Shown piece after piece: positions 47,125 to 59,730 of a stretch of 64,000 nucleotides of DNA; within the stretch, counting starts at the first letter, position 1; every line of letters starts with the position of its first letter. The DNA is from Sipunculus nudus (Eukaryota; Annelida; Sipuncula; Golfingiida; Sipunculidae): positions 38,389,195-38,453,194 of the forward strand of contig CM049316.1 of the NCBI GenBank assembly GCA_026874595.1, in the 5' to 3' direction. A model generated the notes under the pieces. It was not told where the DNA came from, searched no databases, and saw nothing but the letters and a program-made list of their open reading frames with translations. Both the position numbers and the translations under genes were made by a program.

Positions 47125-48630
47125 TACAGAAACAGTACCAAAGGGAAAGATTTCTCTTGGGCTTAGTTATATAGTATTCAATGGGGCATACATGCGATTG
47201 TCACCAATTATTTAACAATGTTATGGGATGGGTGTCCTGTTTGTTAAGTGTACACTGCATGTATAAAGTCCTATTTATTTCTACTAAAAAATGATAAGAA
47301 TAAAATTTACCTGTCTATCTGCTGTTTTTGTTCTTTTTTTTTCTTCGTTACCAAACGGTTTGTTCAGTACCGCACAATGTTGGAGCTAATGGGGTATGTG
47401 GTAGCCTTATGATTTTATAGTGGTGGACGAAGCCTGCGTCACCCAGAGGCCTGCTAAGGTATACTGGGAAAATTAATAAGGAAACATGACGGACCTTTAA
47501 TTATAAGTAATGTTCATACAATGTTCACATATTACACTTTTCTAATCGCTTAATAACTATCTATAAACTTCCAATACTTTTATAACAAAAGTATATACAT
47601 ATCTTATTTAATACTAATAAAAGGAAGTGGGTCCACTTTTGTCCTCAAAGTTCTCTACAGCTGAAACCACGTTGCGTATGACACTATGCCATACATCATG
47701 TTATCGGTTAGTGTCTCCGCAGTGACCTCGCCGATATGAGAATAAATGATTTCTAATGTACACATCATTTTGAGTAACATTGCGTGATTTCTAAATTGCG
47801 TAGAGGCTACCATGCACCGAGAACAGCCAAACTTCCTTCGGCACAGACCGGAAACAAGAGATGTCGCAGTACTATCTCCTCGCATTTCAGCTTCAGTCAT
47901 TTTGGAAATAGTTGTATCATATGAACTCTCCAAGGAAGCACGGGCATAAGTTTCTGTATATATTTACAATACCGCTTCACGAATATAACACCGCAAAATA
48001 AATCCACATATCGATATATAAAAAAGTTTCACGGACAAATACCTTCTCCTGTTTATAATTGGCATGGATGTTGTTGATGCACAGTCTATATTTCCTCCAT
48101 TTAATTAACTTTTGTCATGGTCTGAAATCCTTTAAAATATGTGCGACGGCAAAAAAAAAGGGGGGGGGGACCTCTTTTTCCATCCGCTTCTGCTACTAAC
48201 GAGGTATGCATATTCCCATTTCTTTCTTTAGAAGCAGCTTCCGTGCCCTAAAACATACATTAAGATCATCTTTCATATCTTCCTAACATCATCAATCTAT
48301 CCTTTGTACGTCTTACAATAATAATATATGAAACCAGTCCATGACCTTCAAAAATCTGATTGCCCCCTATCCCATTTCGGTTCGCATATGTAAACAACAT
48401 CACTGACCAGGTCACGGTAAACCCACAGATGTATGAATTGCTTGCCACGAGCAGAGCGCCACAAAATAACGGCGAAAGTAATTGTACATATCATACTTTA
48501 AAAGACAGAATCCCCCTAATAATCAATATTTTATTTCAACTTTTAAAATAAGGAAAATGAGCCAGCATTCTTCAGCTCATTTAATACATCCGCCCAATCC
48601 CGATTAAAGCTCGGTTATCGGGTTTACCAG
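47125..48630. other. Non-genic stretch
   Basis: A 92-codon minus-strand frame at 47,655-47,933 (starting MESSYDTTISKMTE) has several Cys and no family I recognise. It is noted but not called. Confidence 0.4.
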
Positions 48631-48905
<275 letters not shown>

Positions 48906-49532
48906 GTGTCATATGGACCAAGAATATCTATTTGAACAATATTATCTGGAATTGTGTTAAACGCCAAATGGGAATTTTGCAATTTGCATGCAGATTATAC
49001 AAGACTAACTTTCAGATATGTTTCTGTTATATTTTTAAAGCAAGAAGTAGGTGCGAAATAAAAATTAAAGAATATTTGCTGCTGGTCAAGAACTGGACGC
49101 TGACGGCCCCAACCCCTCCAGCCACGGCCCGGCCCATTTCTGGACTGTACACCTTCCTGTATGTGTTTTTAGTTTTCCCCTTAACATGAAACAATTTTTT
49201 CATTGAAATGTGGTCACACTTTTTTGTGAGACCATGTAAGATGGGTTCGTTACATTGCACGATTACCTGTATAATTGCATAGTCATAATACCCTTAATAT
49301 ATAGTAATGAAATTTATGTCGTTTTATCATTGTCTAAATCAGCATTAACGTCGTTTATCGACATTTTAATCGCATCATCATTATAATAGTATTATTAACA
49401 TTAACATGACAAAACTTTTTTCCTTTAATCATCATTATAGATAACATATATCTATAGATTCATAATAGAGACTACCTGTAACATGTACGGGGAGGGTCTG
49501 TTGGATTTTTTAGAGAGGCCAAAATTTTTATT

Positions 49533-50830
49533 ATGAACGGAAGAGTATGTAAAGGCAAAAGTTTTTTTTTTACTTCGGTGTCCTCGAATGGTATATCCGT
49601 GATGGATTACAAAAAGACGAGGCATGCCTTAATCGACCATTGTCTGGAATTTTCGGTTGAGCTAAGTTCTGATTTGATCGACGAGTTTAACTGCAGGGTC
49701 TGATCGCGGAGCGATGTAAAAAACCGGATCACGTATCATTATGTGTACAGGTTTGTATAAAGGACACAAATAATAAATTAGCGTCGAAAACTCCGGGAAA
49801 ACGCGATAAACATCCTTCGTATAAAAACGTTTATACCTATCGTAAATACAAATTTTAAGAAGTTCCAATTAATTTTACATAATCCGACGAATTTATTTTA
49901 TCCTGTGAAGGACTTATTAAAGCAATAGCAACAACCGATTGCACAGGTTTGTTAACATTTACTGACCAAATTTATGATTCGTGTTTAAAAATTCTCCAAT
50001 GAGAAGTTAATTATGTTTTTTTTTAAATCTAAATATAACTTCAACAGTTGGGTGTAAAAAACGTAAATCATATTGATTATCATAAAGAGTTCCAATCTAA
50101 TGTTCGGGCAGATATACGATTAAAAGAAAAAAAAACTTATTTACGATGGAAAGGTGACCAAAAGATGCGGAGAAGATAAAGTACGGAGTATAATAAAGCT
50201 AGAAGTTTATTCGATAAAAAGTTAAGAGTTAGAGAACGTTTATATACAAGGGAACGTTTGAACTCTATCGAGCAGAAAATTATTTCTAATCAAAGTGAAT
50301 TTTGGAGTCAGATAAAACAATTTGGGCCATCTAAATGTAAACGAGTGCCGCTTGCAGTGAGATCTGTTGATGGTGGGGTGGAAGATCTAGCAGTGGTTAA
50401 AACAAAATGGTTTAATGAATTCTCCGGGTTGTACAGACAGCCGATTTGTGTTGCTTCAATTTGTGCTTCATTTCACCTCAAGGTGATTAAAGATATTGTT
50501 AGAATAAGGGAGAATAGCATGGCGTTAGAGGGTTAAACAGAAAACGAAATGTTAAACTGTAGGATATATTTCGATGAGATTAAAGAATTGTAAAAGGTCT
50601 GAAAAATTATAAAGTCTTAGGTACAGATAATATATATGAAGTGCTGAAATATCATCATGTGATATTGTTGTTGTACAGATAATGTGTCCATTGTTTCAAT
50701 GATGGAGTAGTGCCTTCGGTCTGGAATAAAGCGGTCAAAGCCCCGATTCTTAAATCGGGAAAAAGAAGAATTCGAACCGTTAATTTACATAGGTATAAGC
50801 TTACCGTCATGTGTCGGAACAATATATGGT
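49533..50830 (+). pseudogene. Degenerate LINE ORF2 fragment (endonuclease tail to early reverse transcriptase)
   Basis: From 49,533 the frame reads MNGRVCKGKSFF...TSVSSNGISVMDY, the C-terminal part of an APE-type endonuclease, and stops at TGA after FNCRV. Downstream blocks read RLKEKKTYLRWKG, then (50,258-50,536) NQSEFWSQIKQFGPSK and VVKTKWFNEFSGLY, the linker typical of LINE ORF2. ILKSGK-like and LIYIGISLPSCVGT (about 50,780-50,820) correspond to early RT motifs. Several stops and frame changes separate them. The catalytic YxDD region is absent. The class (for example L1/Tx1-like or CR1-like) cannot be fixed. Confidence 0.7.
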
Positions 50831-50899
50831 GCCTTTTTCTTTTAGAAAAAAAGTGAAAATAACTCAGAAAAATTTAGGAGATGAGGGTCTAAATGTTTG

Positions 50900-52270
50900 A
50901 AAGTATAAGAAATGATAATCCATATTTAAAGAAAAATATATGAAATTAACAGAGTCGGTGGAGCACAACCTGTAGAATATTTCTTTTTGATTTTGTGTCA
51001 TGTTTGTTACCACTTACCAGCTACAAATGTGGCTCACATCTAGGTTTTCACCCTTCAGATTGATTGGTACAAAATGAAAAAAAAAGGTCCTATCGTGTTT
51101 GCACGTGTTTGTACGTGTTAGCACCCGGTGGCCTGTCTGAAAAAGGAAAGGCGTTTTACGACCCCTGGTCATGCACTCGTATTCATCACCATAGTCACTT
51201 TGTTCTCCACAATGTATTCACATCGTCATCATCAACACCATCTTCTATTTACATGTATTCAGATTATCATTACTAAAGCACGTCATCAACATCACTATAG
51301 TGACCTTTTTCTCATTTTTGCAACTGTAAATTATCTATCATTGTTTTTAATTTTTTGTTAGTGTACTAGTTTATTATTATATATGTTGTGGATGAAATTA
51401 AGAGGAAGGAACAAATTGTGAAAAATACCTTAGAACTTGAAGTAAAATCGTTTAACGAATGTCGATTAAAGAATTATTATGAAACAGGAGAGGTTAAATT
51501 CACAATATACCAAAATTGATTCCACTAGCTAATGTATTAACATTAAAAAATCATTTTAACAGTGTCTGTTACAGAAAGGTCTTTGGCCTTTACCCTTATT
51601 TGCGACAATGGAAATGATATCTGCCTTCCAACGTATATGTAACAAATCCATTTAATTGAAATTTACTTAAATTTAATTAAATTGAAGTAGTTTAATCCGA
51701 CTTATGACAGTCAAGTTACATTCAAAACATTTAAATTTAATAGCACTTGATTAGATAATATCAGGTAAACGCTAAAAAAACACGACCACATAACTCTTCC
51801 AGCGATGTATTTGATCTGACAGAAGGAAAAAAGAAGAAAAATCGCTGTTAATTTTTATAACGTAAACTTAGAATTTAATTACACTTTTAGTGCTATATTA
51901 GGTTCGCACACGCATGAATACTTTTCTGCTAAATTATATGAAAGTAAATGCTTTTAAGATAATTAAGTCCAAAAAGCAGTTCGACATAGATTGTTGGAAT
52001 AAAATACTATCACTTTATTTGTTCTATGGGATGTTCATTGTTATAAGGTCTATGGATTTCGCTTACTGGTTCTGGATCTATACGTTAAAACATCACATTG
52101 TTACACCTTAGCAGGCAAATTGCGCGTGTTTTTGTTTATTTATTTATTTTAATACGCCCTGTCGGCACTCTTCATTGAACAAGGATAAACATCATCATAT
52201 ATACCGACATCAATATTTTAATGTTCTTTTGTGAAATGTGATAATGTAAGTGATCAGTGCACTGTATGAT
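50900..52270. other. Non-genic stretch
   Basis: No recognised gene. Short frames at 51,064-51,361 and 51,914-52,111 lack domains; the first overlaps in two frames. Confidence 0.4.
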
Positions 52271-52274
52271 GTAG

Positions 52275-52365
52275 ATCTCGAGTCCGGACCTAGACTCGAG
52301 TCCACTTTTTATAAGTACTCGGACTCGGACTCGAAGATTAGGGCTCGAGATATCAGGCCGAGTTC
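52275..52365. repeat. Degenerate CTCGAGTCC/ACTCGGACT repeat
   Basis: CTCGAGTCC, GACTCGAGTCC and ACTCGGACTCGGACTCGA occur in close succession. Related blocks lie at 62,285-62,440 and near 30,800. Confidence 0.7.
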
Positions 52366-52491
52366 ATCTAAACACCAGTCAATTCCGCCACATACTATAT
52401 AACGATGGTACGCATTGGTGAACTACAACAGAATATTTCATTAAGTTAGACTATACACATCAGTTTTTAGCTGTGCTTCAGGTGCTAAATG

Positions 52492-53516
52492 TACGGTGGC
52501 TAATTTAGGACACAGAAAAAAAAAATATTTATCTCGTGATCTCGAGATAACATCTCGAGATCTCGACATAGAATTTCGCAAAAAAAAAAAAAATTTAGGA
52601 AGCAAAAAAAAATTTTAAGGAAGCCAAAAAAAAAAATTTAGGAAGCAACAAAAAAAAATTAAGGAAGCATAAAATAAAATTTTAGGAAGCAAAAAAAAAA
52701 TTTTTAGGAAGCAAAAAAAAAATTTTAGGAATCAAAAAAAAAAAAATTTAGGAAGCATAAAAAAAAATTTTATGAAGTAAAAAAAAAATTTTTAGGAAGC
52801 AAAAAAAAAAATTTAGGAAGCAAAAAAAAAAAAAAATTAGGAAGCAAAAAAAAAATTTAGGAAGAAACCCCAGCTGGGAATGGGTCTTATAACGTCACTT
52901 TGACGTATAAACATTTTATCTAAAGGCTACTTGTATACAAGCCACTTGAGCAAGTGTTAACATACAGATAAAAACATGTAACCGAGTTATTGAAAGATCA
53001 CTAGTTGATATTCGTTAGAGCATGTGAAGCAATGCAGTATTTGTCATTTACAGAAATCTGTAATCTCTGAATTGAAGCCAGATGTTTCTGCCGGACGTCT
53101 TTCTATTACGATCGGTGGCAATTTTTGCACCCCCCCCCCCCCCCGGACCCATGTTATAAAAAACGTGGATATAGACAAAGACACCAAATTTTTTTTTTGC
53201 TTCCTAAAATTTTTTTTTTTTTTGCTTTCTAAAATTTTTTTTTGCTTCCTAAAAATTTTTTTTTTTTTGCTTCCTAAAAAATTTTTTTTTTGCTTCCTAA
53301 AAATTTTTTTTTGCTTCCTAAATTTTTTTTTTTTTGCTTCCTAAAAATTTTTTTTTTTTTGCTTCCTAAAATTTTTTTTTTTGCTTCCTAAAATTTTTTA
53401 TTTTTTTGCTTCCTAAAATTTTTTTTTTGGCGAAATTCTATGTCGAGATCTCGAGATGTTATCTCGAGATCTCGAGATAAATATTTTTTTTTCTGTGTCC
53501 TAAATCAGCCACCGTA
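52492..53516. mobile_element. Foldback-like element with inverted minisatellite arms
   Basis: Terminal inverted repeats of about 85 bp start TACGGTGGCT, contain GGACACAGAAAAAAA, and include the palindromic run ATCTCGAGATCTCGAGAT. Inside them are about 13 units of TTTAGGAAGC-A(n) (52,579-52,866) and, inverted, about 10 units of T(n)GCTTCCTAAA (53,188-53,440) around a 320-bp unique centre. TAAATG flanks it at 52,486-52,491 and 53,517-53,522. Segment B has the uninterrupted site (GGTGCTAAATATAATTAA at about 62,167). Arms built of tandem repeats recall Drosophila Foldback elements. There is no transposase; the F-rich frame on the right arm is an artefact. Confidence 0.9.
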
Positions 53517-53603
53517 TAAATGTAATTAAACATTCAATTAAAGACACTTGCAGTCTAACAAAATATTTGCCTTAATATCTTAAATATCATATTTAACCCT
53601 CTG

Positions 53604-53822
53604 ACCATCCATCCATGCGTCCGTCCCTCGGTATATCCGTCCGTCCTTTCATCTGTTCCCCCATCAATGGAACCACCCCTCACCCATCCGTCGTCCGTCC
53701 GCCCATCCATCCCCCCACTTACCGATCCGTCCACCCATCCATCCAAATCCATCCATCCGCCCATCCATCCATCAAATCCTGGTCCAGCCTCCCAAATCCA
53801 TCCATTCATCCATCCATACATT
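53604..53822. repeat. CATC-rich array in segment A
   Basis: Imperfect CCATCCATCC/CCGTCCGTCC tetranucleotide repeats. Frames on both strands (P-S-I-H on plus, G-W-M-D on minus) are repeat artefacts. The partner array is 62,778-63,000. Confidence 0.9.
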
Positions 53823-54418
53823 CACTGATCCATCAGTCCCTCTCATACATTAATTCATACATTAAAATCAAATCGTTTCCTTTTGATTATTTTACTTTAC
53901 AAATTAGCGATTTATACTTTGAAGAATAAGCCGTCTGCATCCTGCTTTCCATGTCCAGTTAATGAGGTATATAGGTAACTACAACTACCAGAGTCTTTTA
54001 TTCTATATGGTTCCCATTATTTCTATATCAATGTTTCGCTGGCAAGAGGACCACGATATTATAACAAGTTCAACTATTCCAAATTGGTTACAGTTGTTCC
54101 TACCCATAAAAATAGATAAAAATTATGTAATGGAGCTTTGTGTTTAATCTTCCTGAAACGTTATATCTGTAACCACGGCTTCAAGCTGTGAATGGGATTA
54201 TTTCGCTTTATTTGTTTTAGGATCCGTGTTCTGTATGCTTCTTTTAACCGACATAAGGTGGCAGCACCCAACGCGTTGAATTTTCTCTCATGGGTTTTCG
54301 TGTTATATTCAGCGCGAGTTGAATCGGTCACTTCCTATAAAGAGGATTTCTAATTGATCAGCAAAGTTATTGCCTCCGCCTCTAAGTGTGAGGTGAGCGT
54401 TCATTCCCGTTCATGTTT

Positions 54419-54454
54419 GTGTGTATGTGTGTGTGTGTGTGTGGGGGGGGGGGG
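54419..54454. repeat. (TG)n followed by poly-G
   Basis: TGTGTGTATG..., then TG dinucleotides and a G run. The homologous tract in segment B is at about 63,630-63,655 with different lengths. Confidence 0.9.
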
Positions 54455-54784
54455 GGTTCACAACATAACTCACGCAGTCATGAACGCAATCCGATGAAAT
54501 TTCCAGGCACCTCGGGGATCCGCCAGTGAAGAAACGATGCGGTTCATGATCCGGATAGAGGAAGGACTTCTAGGAATATTCACAAATGTGCAGTCACATG
54601 CACGATTGAACATGGGAATTGGAGCTTGGAATATTACCAGACAGACATTTATAGAAGAAAATGAAAAATAAATGAACAAAAGAGAACAAAATATTGATAT
54701 AAACTGGTTATGATTTGGGTGTCTGTTTCAGATAGTTTCATATTGGGTGACCTTAGTCGATCGACACATGTAGTGCCTTAACAT

Positions 54785-55062
54785 TTAGTCCCCCCTCCCC
54801 CCATTGTACAAAGAAATGAGTACGAGAGGACGGGGCAGGATTAGGAACTGGGTCATACGATCAGCTTGACCTTCTGTGTGTTTAAATGTTTATGTGTTTT
54901 TCGTGAGAAATGTCAGTTTATAATACACACAAAGACACAGAGGCCAGGCGTGGTGTCAGGAATGGCCCTCTGTTTCGGTTCGAGGGAAATATGTATCGTA
55001 ATTACTTAAAGGTGCCCATTCTCCTACCTTTGGAAAAAGAATTTTGGTGATTTCTCATTTTC

Positions 55063-55112
<50 letters not shown>

Positions 55113-55660
55113 TGATCTAAGGGTAAATCTGGTTATGAAAGTGTTTATAACGCCTCGGTGTAGGAGGTATGAACTTGTTTATCAACAACGTGTTTGTAAA
55201 CACAGCAATATTGACACTGAGGAAAAACATGCAACCTATGGTGGGAGGTTGCATATATACCAAGGTAGAAAGGTCACTTGTTGCAAAACTCCATTTACAA
55301 AGCTCTGGCTTATCTGACTTGCCGCCACATAATGCCCTTGTTGAATTTGATTTGATTATTTTGGTGGGCATTCAAATATTATAAGCATATTGATATAACC
55401 AAAACATGCATTCTGTGTGCGGTAATATCCACTTTTTTTTGCCTATTTCTATAAAAGCTCCAAGGAATTACCTTAGGTTTATGAAGGCCAGATAGGTGAT
55501 TGGGCCCTTTAATCTATTTTTTTTTTTATTAATGGCGACCTTGCCATGGTGAGCCCTATTCATGCTGTCAGAATATTTTTTAACCGGATTAAACATATGG
55601 TGCTCGCAACTTAATATCTTGCCGAAACAGTCCCAAACACAATGTTTTATTTCTCTTTTG
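54785..55660. other. Non-genic stretch with a (TA)n tract
   Basis: (TA)n at 55,067-55,109. Overlapping 60-84-codon frames on both strands at 55,117-55,384 have no domain. Confidence 0.5.
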
Positions 55661-55664
55661 ATGC

Positions 55665-55871
55665 CAGGGCGAATCCAGGGTTTAGAAAAGGGGGTCAAAC
55701 CCAGGAGGACTATTTAAAAAACTTAAATAAGACCCCCTGGTCGGAAAGGGGGGGGGGGGAGGGGTTCCAGGCCGCAAATTTTGTCTGAAACCCTTAAAAA
55801 AAGTTTGCTTCGGATAAAAAAGGGAGTGTCCGGACCCACTGTTCCCCTTCCCTTCCCTGGATCTGCTTCTG
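55665..55871. mobile_element. MITE of the CAG-GCGGATCC-CTG family, copy 1
   Basis: The left end is CAGGGCGAATCCAGGG and the inverse right end is CAGAAGCAGATCCAGGG. The interior has G-runs and GGACCC motifs as in the other copies (59,576 and 63,294). It is 207 bp; a target duplication is not clear. Confidence 0.75.
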
Positions 55872-55943
55872 GTTGCCATTGTGGTCAAATGGAATACCTG
55901 ATTTGTAACTAGGTATAGGTTCAAATCTAGTTCCCGTCATCCA
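55871..55943 (+). repeat. tRNA-like fragment (decayed tRNA gene or SINE head)
   Basis: A-box-like TGGTCAAATGG (about 55,882-55,892), a TACCT/AGGTA stem at the anticodon-arm position with an enlarged loop, and a B-box GGTTCAAATC (55,918-55,927). Acceptor-stem pairing is poor, so it is not a functional tRNA gene. Confidence 0.4.
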
Positions 55944-55949
55944 TCGTTC

Positions 55950-56770
55950 TTATGTGCTACGGTCCATGTTCTAATTATAATATGAGATAATATGTTATAC
56001 ACACAATATGAAAGGACCCCTACAATTTAAAAGCACTGACATTTACGACAATTATTGAGACTATTTAGATTTGATGCAACAAAGAATGATTTCACAAAGA
56101 TGCTCTATGAGATATTAAAAGAAATTGTAAGATTAAATCATTTTTAAAGAAAAGTTTACTATTTTTAATTTTAAGAGAAAATTCTCGAAGTATATTTTGG
56201 CAGATAATTTAGAAAGGATCCCGAACATATAACACATGGTACGTCTCTTTTTTTTAAATGTGCATTTACCTTTTCAACCTCCTCGAATGGCGTGTAATAA
56301 TAAAGGATTTAAATATCTTTCTTCTTTAAATCAAACATTTTCAGATATTTGCTGTTCCACAAAGTTAAAAAATAAAGACGCATGAAAGTAGAGACTGAGA
56401 AATCAGATAAGTAATCAAACTGAGAGTCACGATGTTTATGTGTACAACCGAGTCTGTTCACTTTACATACGACAGATAGCACAGTTAGGTATGAATAATA
56501 CATACTGTTTTTGGCGAATGAAAGGGTGGAATTCTTTTTGTTACGCACTAGATGACATTCAGAGAGCGAACGAAAAGGCACACGCACGGACGGACTGACA
56601 CGATCTTAAACGCCTTGCGTGACCTCAATTACACGGTAAACAAAAATTACCCGAGGCGGTGTCGCCCTCAGGTGTCACGAATCGAAATCAGTCGAGCGAC
56701 GTGACCACACATGCATGAATAATTGTAAAGATGAAATTGTTCCGCTTGAATGAACGATTCCGGCGAGTGA
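55950..56770. other. Non-genic stretch
   Basis: No recognised feature. Its last ~200 bp are less A/T-rich and lead into the promoter-like cluster. Confidence 0.4.
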
Positions 56771-56774
56771 CACT

Positions 56775-56829
56775 CACGTGTGACGTCACAACGATCGTGG
56801 GCTCCTCTGCAAAGGCAGGGGTATAAATA
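56775..56829 (+). promoter_or_regulatory. Promoter-like cluster: E-box, CRE, TATA
   Basis: CACGTG (56,775-56,780) adjoins a perfect TGACGTCA (56,781-56,788), with TATAAATA 34 bp further on (56,822-56,829) in a G-rich context. This is a textbook CRE-TATA core facing right. A transcript starting near 56,855 would run toward the secreted-protein exon at 59,731. No 5' exon with a good donor was found between, so the link is inference. Confidence 0.45.
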
Positions 56830-56834
56830 TGCGA

Positions 56835-57069
56835 TAACTTTCTATTGTTCGCCATATGTCGTATATTTTATAAATATATGTTGGTTGGCCCTTAATTTAG
56901 AACGTTGGGAAGCTATTGTATAAAGAAAACTACGTGTTAATGATAAATACGAAAAAACAAGGACCGTATATTCGCTCATTATTACTCCGTGTATTATGTA
57001 CAAAAGATAACAGATATAACAGTCTAAGTTCGCCGTATTTTTTGTTACCAAGATGTTGATATATCTAAC

Positions 57070-57101
<32 letters not shown>

Positions 57102-57639
57102 CATATTATTATTATTATTATCATCATTATTATTATTATTATACATATTATTATTATTACTATTATCATTATAGAATTTATAGTAATATTTATGATATGC
57201 ATGTCTTATGTGTCTGTATGTATACATATTTTATACATTTGATATAATATTTGTACGTGTGTTATCCTGTCATTTGAATTCTAATTCATAGATATATGTA
57301 TACTGGAAGACAAGAAAAATACCGTCAGAGTGCGAAGGCATCAAACATTCCTCTAGAAAAACATAGATACCACATCAATTGCGTTTCTATTAAAAAAAAA
57401 GATTTATTTGGATATACCCGAATAAAGGACAGTAACCATCACAGTGCAGTGAGGTTCAGCGTATGCCCGATTAACCCGGACGTCAACGGGGAACAACTGA
57501 GCACTTACACGTCATCCAACTTACCGGGGCATTTCAGGTCTACGCATGACCAACGGTGAAATGAACACTACATAACAACATCGTTCCACCAGAGTAAAAA
57601 TAGATCTTGGGATCACGCGCATATTTGAAGTCAAAAAGT

Positions 57640-57702
<63 letters not shown>

Positions 57703-59110
57703 TATATATACCAGTACAAGGTATGTGTACGAATACTATAGACACTGAAGGAAACAACGTGCTGACGTGTTGTTTGTAGAAATTTCTCCATGTGAAGCTA
57801 TATATAGTAGAAAACCATCTTCAGTAAAAGCATTTTCAGGAATTATTCATAATAAACGGGCTTTTTCTCTTTAAATATTGCAGAGTGTATTGAATATTCA
57901 TGATTGATTACGTTTTTATTGACCCTTAATTTATTGATAACGAAGTCATTGCGAAAAGAGTAAATAGGTATCAAACAAAATGACGACCCCGCTCCCCCAC
58001 CCCCTCTCTCCTCTGACACATAACAATACTTGAAACCTAGGTATTATCTTTAAATGCAGAACACCTGAAATTTCTGTTTACATGCAATATGGCATATATT
58101 TTTATAGGATATTTCTTGAAATTATGTATAATTCATTTAATGTCGAGCCTTTACACACAATTATATATACACACACATATATATACACACACATATATAT
58201 ATATATATATATAAATATAAAGTATGACGTCTTTCAGATAGACTTAATGATTTATTATAATTATCATTATCATTTATTTATTTATTTATCATTTATTCAT
58301 CATGTTTACAAATATGTTAGTCTATTCAAATGCGCCACTCTTCATCTAACTACAGTCAAAAACAGACTGACACTGGAATCACCAAAAATATGACGTAATC
58401 AAGTAATGTAATAAATACAGAATGTTAAGGCACATGTTCTAGACAAATGTAGAAAATGTAGGAGACATTGCACAACAAAATTATAACGACAGAAAACAAT
58501 AAGTCACACATAAAGCGACAAAAGTCGGAAATATACGTGGAAACTCTACTTCTAAATATATATTTAAAACATACATAACAAAACGTACGGGTGAATCAAA
58601 TGCGTGATAAATCACGACCCAGTTATTGGACAAAAAAAAAAAACGTTCACAAACTAGAAATCTCTATATTAAGGAATACCAGCCTTACAGCTTGGGTCCC
58701 TATATGTTTGAATTCATTTATTCGGCCTTTATTCCCAGGACAAAGATATAATATAGTACAGAACAAGGAACACCATTTAATATTGAATGGGATCCTGCGT
58801 AGTTAACTAACCCACTAGATAAACAAGATTTCCGATTTATCTTCCTCATGTAATTTCTTTCGACGATTTCTAGACCTAGGCCCCCTTTGATGTAAAATAT
58901 GGTAATGTTTCTTTTTGATTATCCCCCTCAGAAACCTCGCCATTGTGGACAAATAATCAGTTCTCATTTAGTATTCTGTGTCTCAGTTAATGCGTTTGTA
59001 TAAATATTAGATGTTATCAAACACGCTGCGATATATTTAAAGCAATGAACCATTATTCAATCTGTCTGTTACAAATGCATTTTTAAAAATAACCAAGATA
59101 CAAAGTTATA
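56835..59110. other. Non-genic stretch with microsatellites
   Basis: (TTA)n at 57,071-57,168, (TA)n at 57,642-57,694 and a mixed ATACAC/TA array at about 58,163-58,212. If the promoter and the acidic-protein exon belong together, this is their intron. Confidence 0.5.
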
Positions 59111-59112
59111 TA

Positions 59113-59530
59113 CCGGTCTGTGATCTATAGGGGTAAAGCACAAGACTCAAAACAGTGAGTTCAAAGTTTAGATGAGTAGCGGTGAGATATTTGACTGTCG
59201 GCCACCACCCAGGGTGAGCGCTCTGTAGGTTTAATATGAAGGCTATGTTACCGAGCTGTGGATCATTCACAAACAAGTGCACACTTTGGAGGGTTCCTCC
59301 GTATAATGACCCAACAACGTGGGTATTTACACAACAAGGACCCAGAGGTTCGGTAGATACCGGGCATGCGTTACGCTAGGGTATGAAATACAATGACAGG
59401 ATGCGTGTGCTACATCCATAGTCCAAATTTTCACGTAGTTTAAAGCCAATAAAAAGGAACCCTGTGATTGTACATAGCAAGGTTAAGAAAGCAAAAAAAA
59501 AAGAAGGTGGCTGTCTCTACCAAAATAAAT
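59113..59530 (+). mobile_element. tRNA-derived SINE, copy 3
   Basis: A-box-like TGATCTATAGGGGTA, B-box-like GAGTTCAAAG, CCCAGGGTGAGCGCTCTG, CACAAACAAGTGCACAC, GAGGGTTCCTCCGT, ACAAGGACCCAGAGG and a GGTGGCTGTCTCTACC-type tail, in the order of copies 1 and 2. It is older and more mutated. Confidence 0.8.
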
Positions 59531-59575
59531 TTGTAAATAAACTTATATTCTGTTTGTATACTGGTCAGAAGCGGA

Positions 59576-59693
59576 TCCGGATTGGGGGCGGTGTTCGAGG
59601 AAGGGGGTAGGGGGGGGGGGGGGCAGGGTTAATGGTTTCAGAACAATTTGTGCGGCCTAGGCCCCCTTTTTCGGGACCTTGGGACCTGTTTCT
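59576..59693. mobile_element. MITE of the CAG-GCGGATCC-CTG family, copy 2 (truncated)
   Basis: Begins CAGAAGCGGATCCGG, as in copy 3, then G-rich sequence and GGCCCCCTTTTTCGGGACC. The right terminal repeat is missing or lies close to GGGACCTG. It ends about 40 bp before the splice acceptor of the acidic-protein exon. Confidence 0.6.
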
Positions 59694-59730
59694 TAGGTTT
59701 TGTCATAAGTCACCCATGTGTTTCTTACAG

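Larger units (their letters stand above)
52415..54780 (+). repeat. Paralogous segment A (direct repeat, partner at 62,115-64,000)
   Basis: Shares, in order, CAGTTTTTAGCTGTGC, GGTGCTAAAT, AATATCTTAAATATCAT, a CATC-rich array starting TATCCGTCCGTCCTTTCATC, GATCCATCAGTCCCTCT, TTATTTTACTTTACAAAT, TAACCGACATAAGGTGGCAG, TTATTGCCTCCGCCT, CACAACATAACTCACGCA and CAGGCACCTCGGGGATC with segment B. Differences: a Foldback-like insertion (52,492-53,516) and ~160 bp near 54,000 only in A; ~510 bp (62,245-62,765) and a MITE (63,294-63,512) only in B. It may be a segmental duplication or two copies of a long unrecognised transposon. Confidence 0.9.

Noticed and set aside
47655-47933. 92-codon minus-strand frame with several Cys
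   Set aside because: Length is within chance expectation for this window and no family or exon partner is visible.
53024-53344. 106-codon frame with a Phe-rich tail
   Set aside because: The tail is the T(n)GCTTCC minisatellite arm of the Foldback-like element.
53555-53929. Frames of 88-104 codons on both strands
   Set aside because: Both are translations of the CATC tetranucleotide array.
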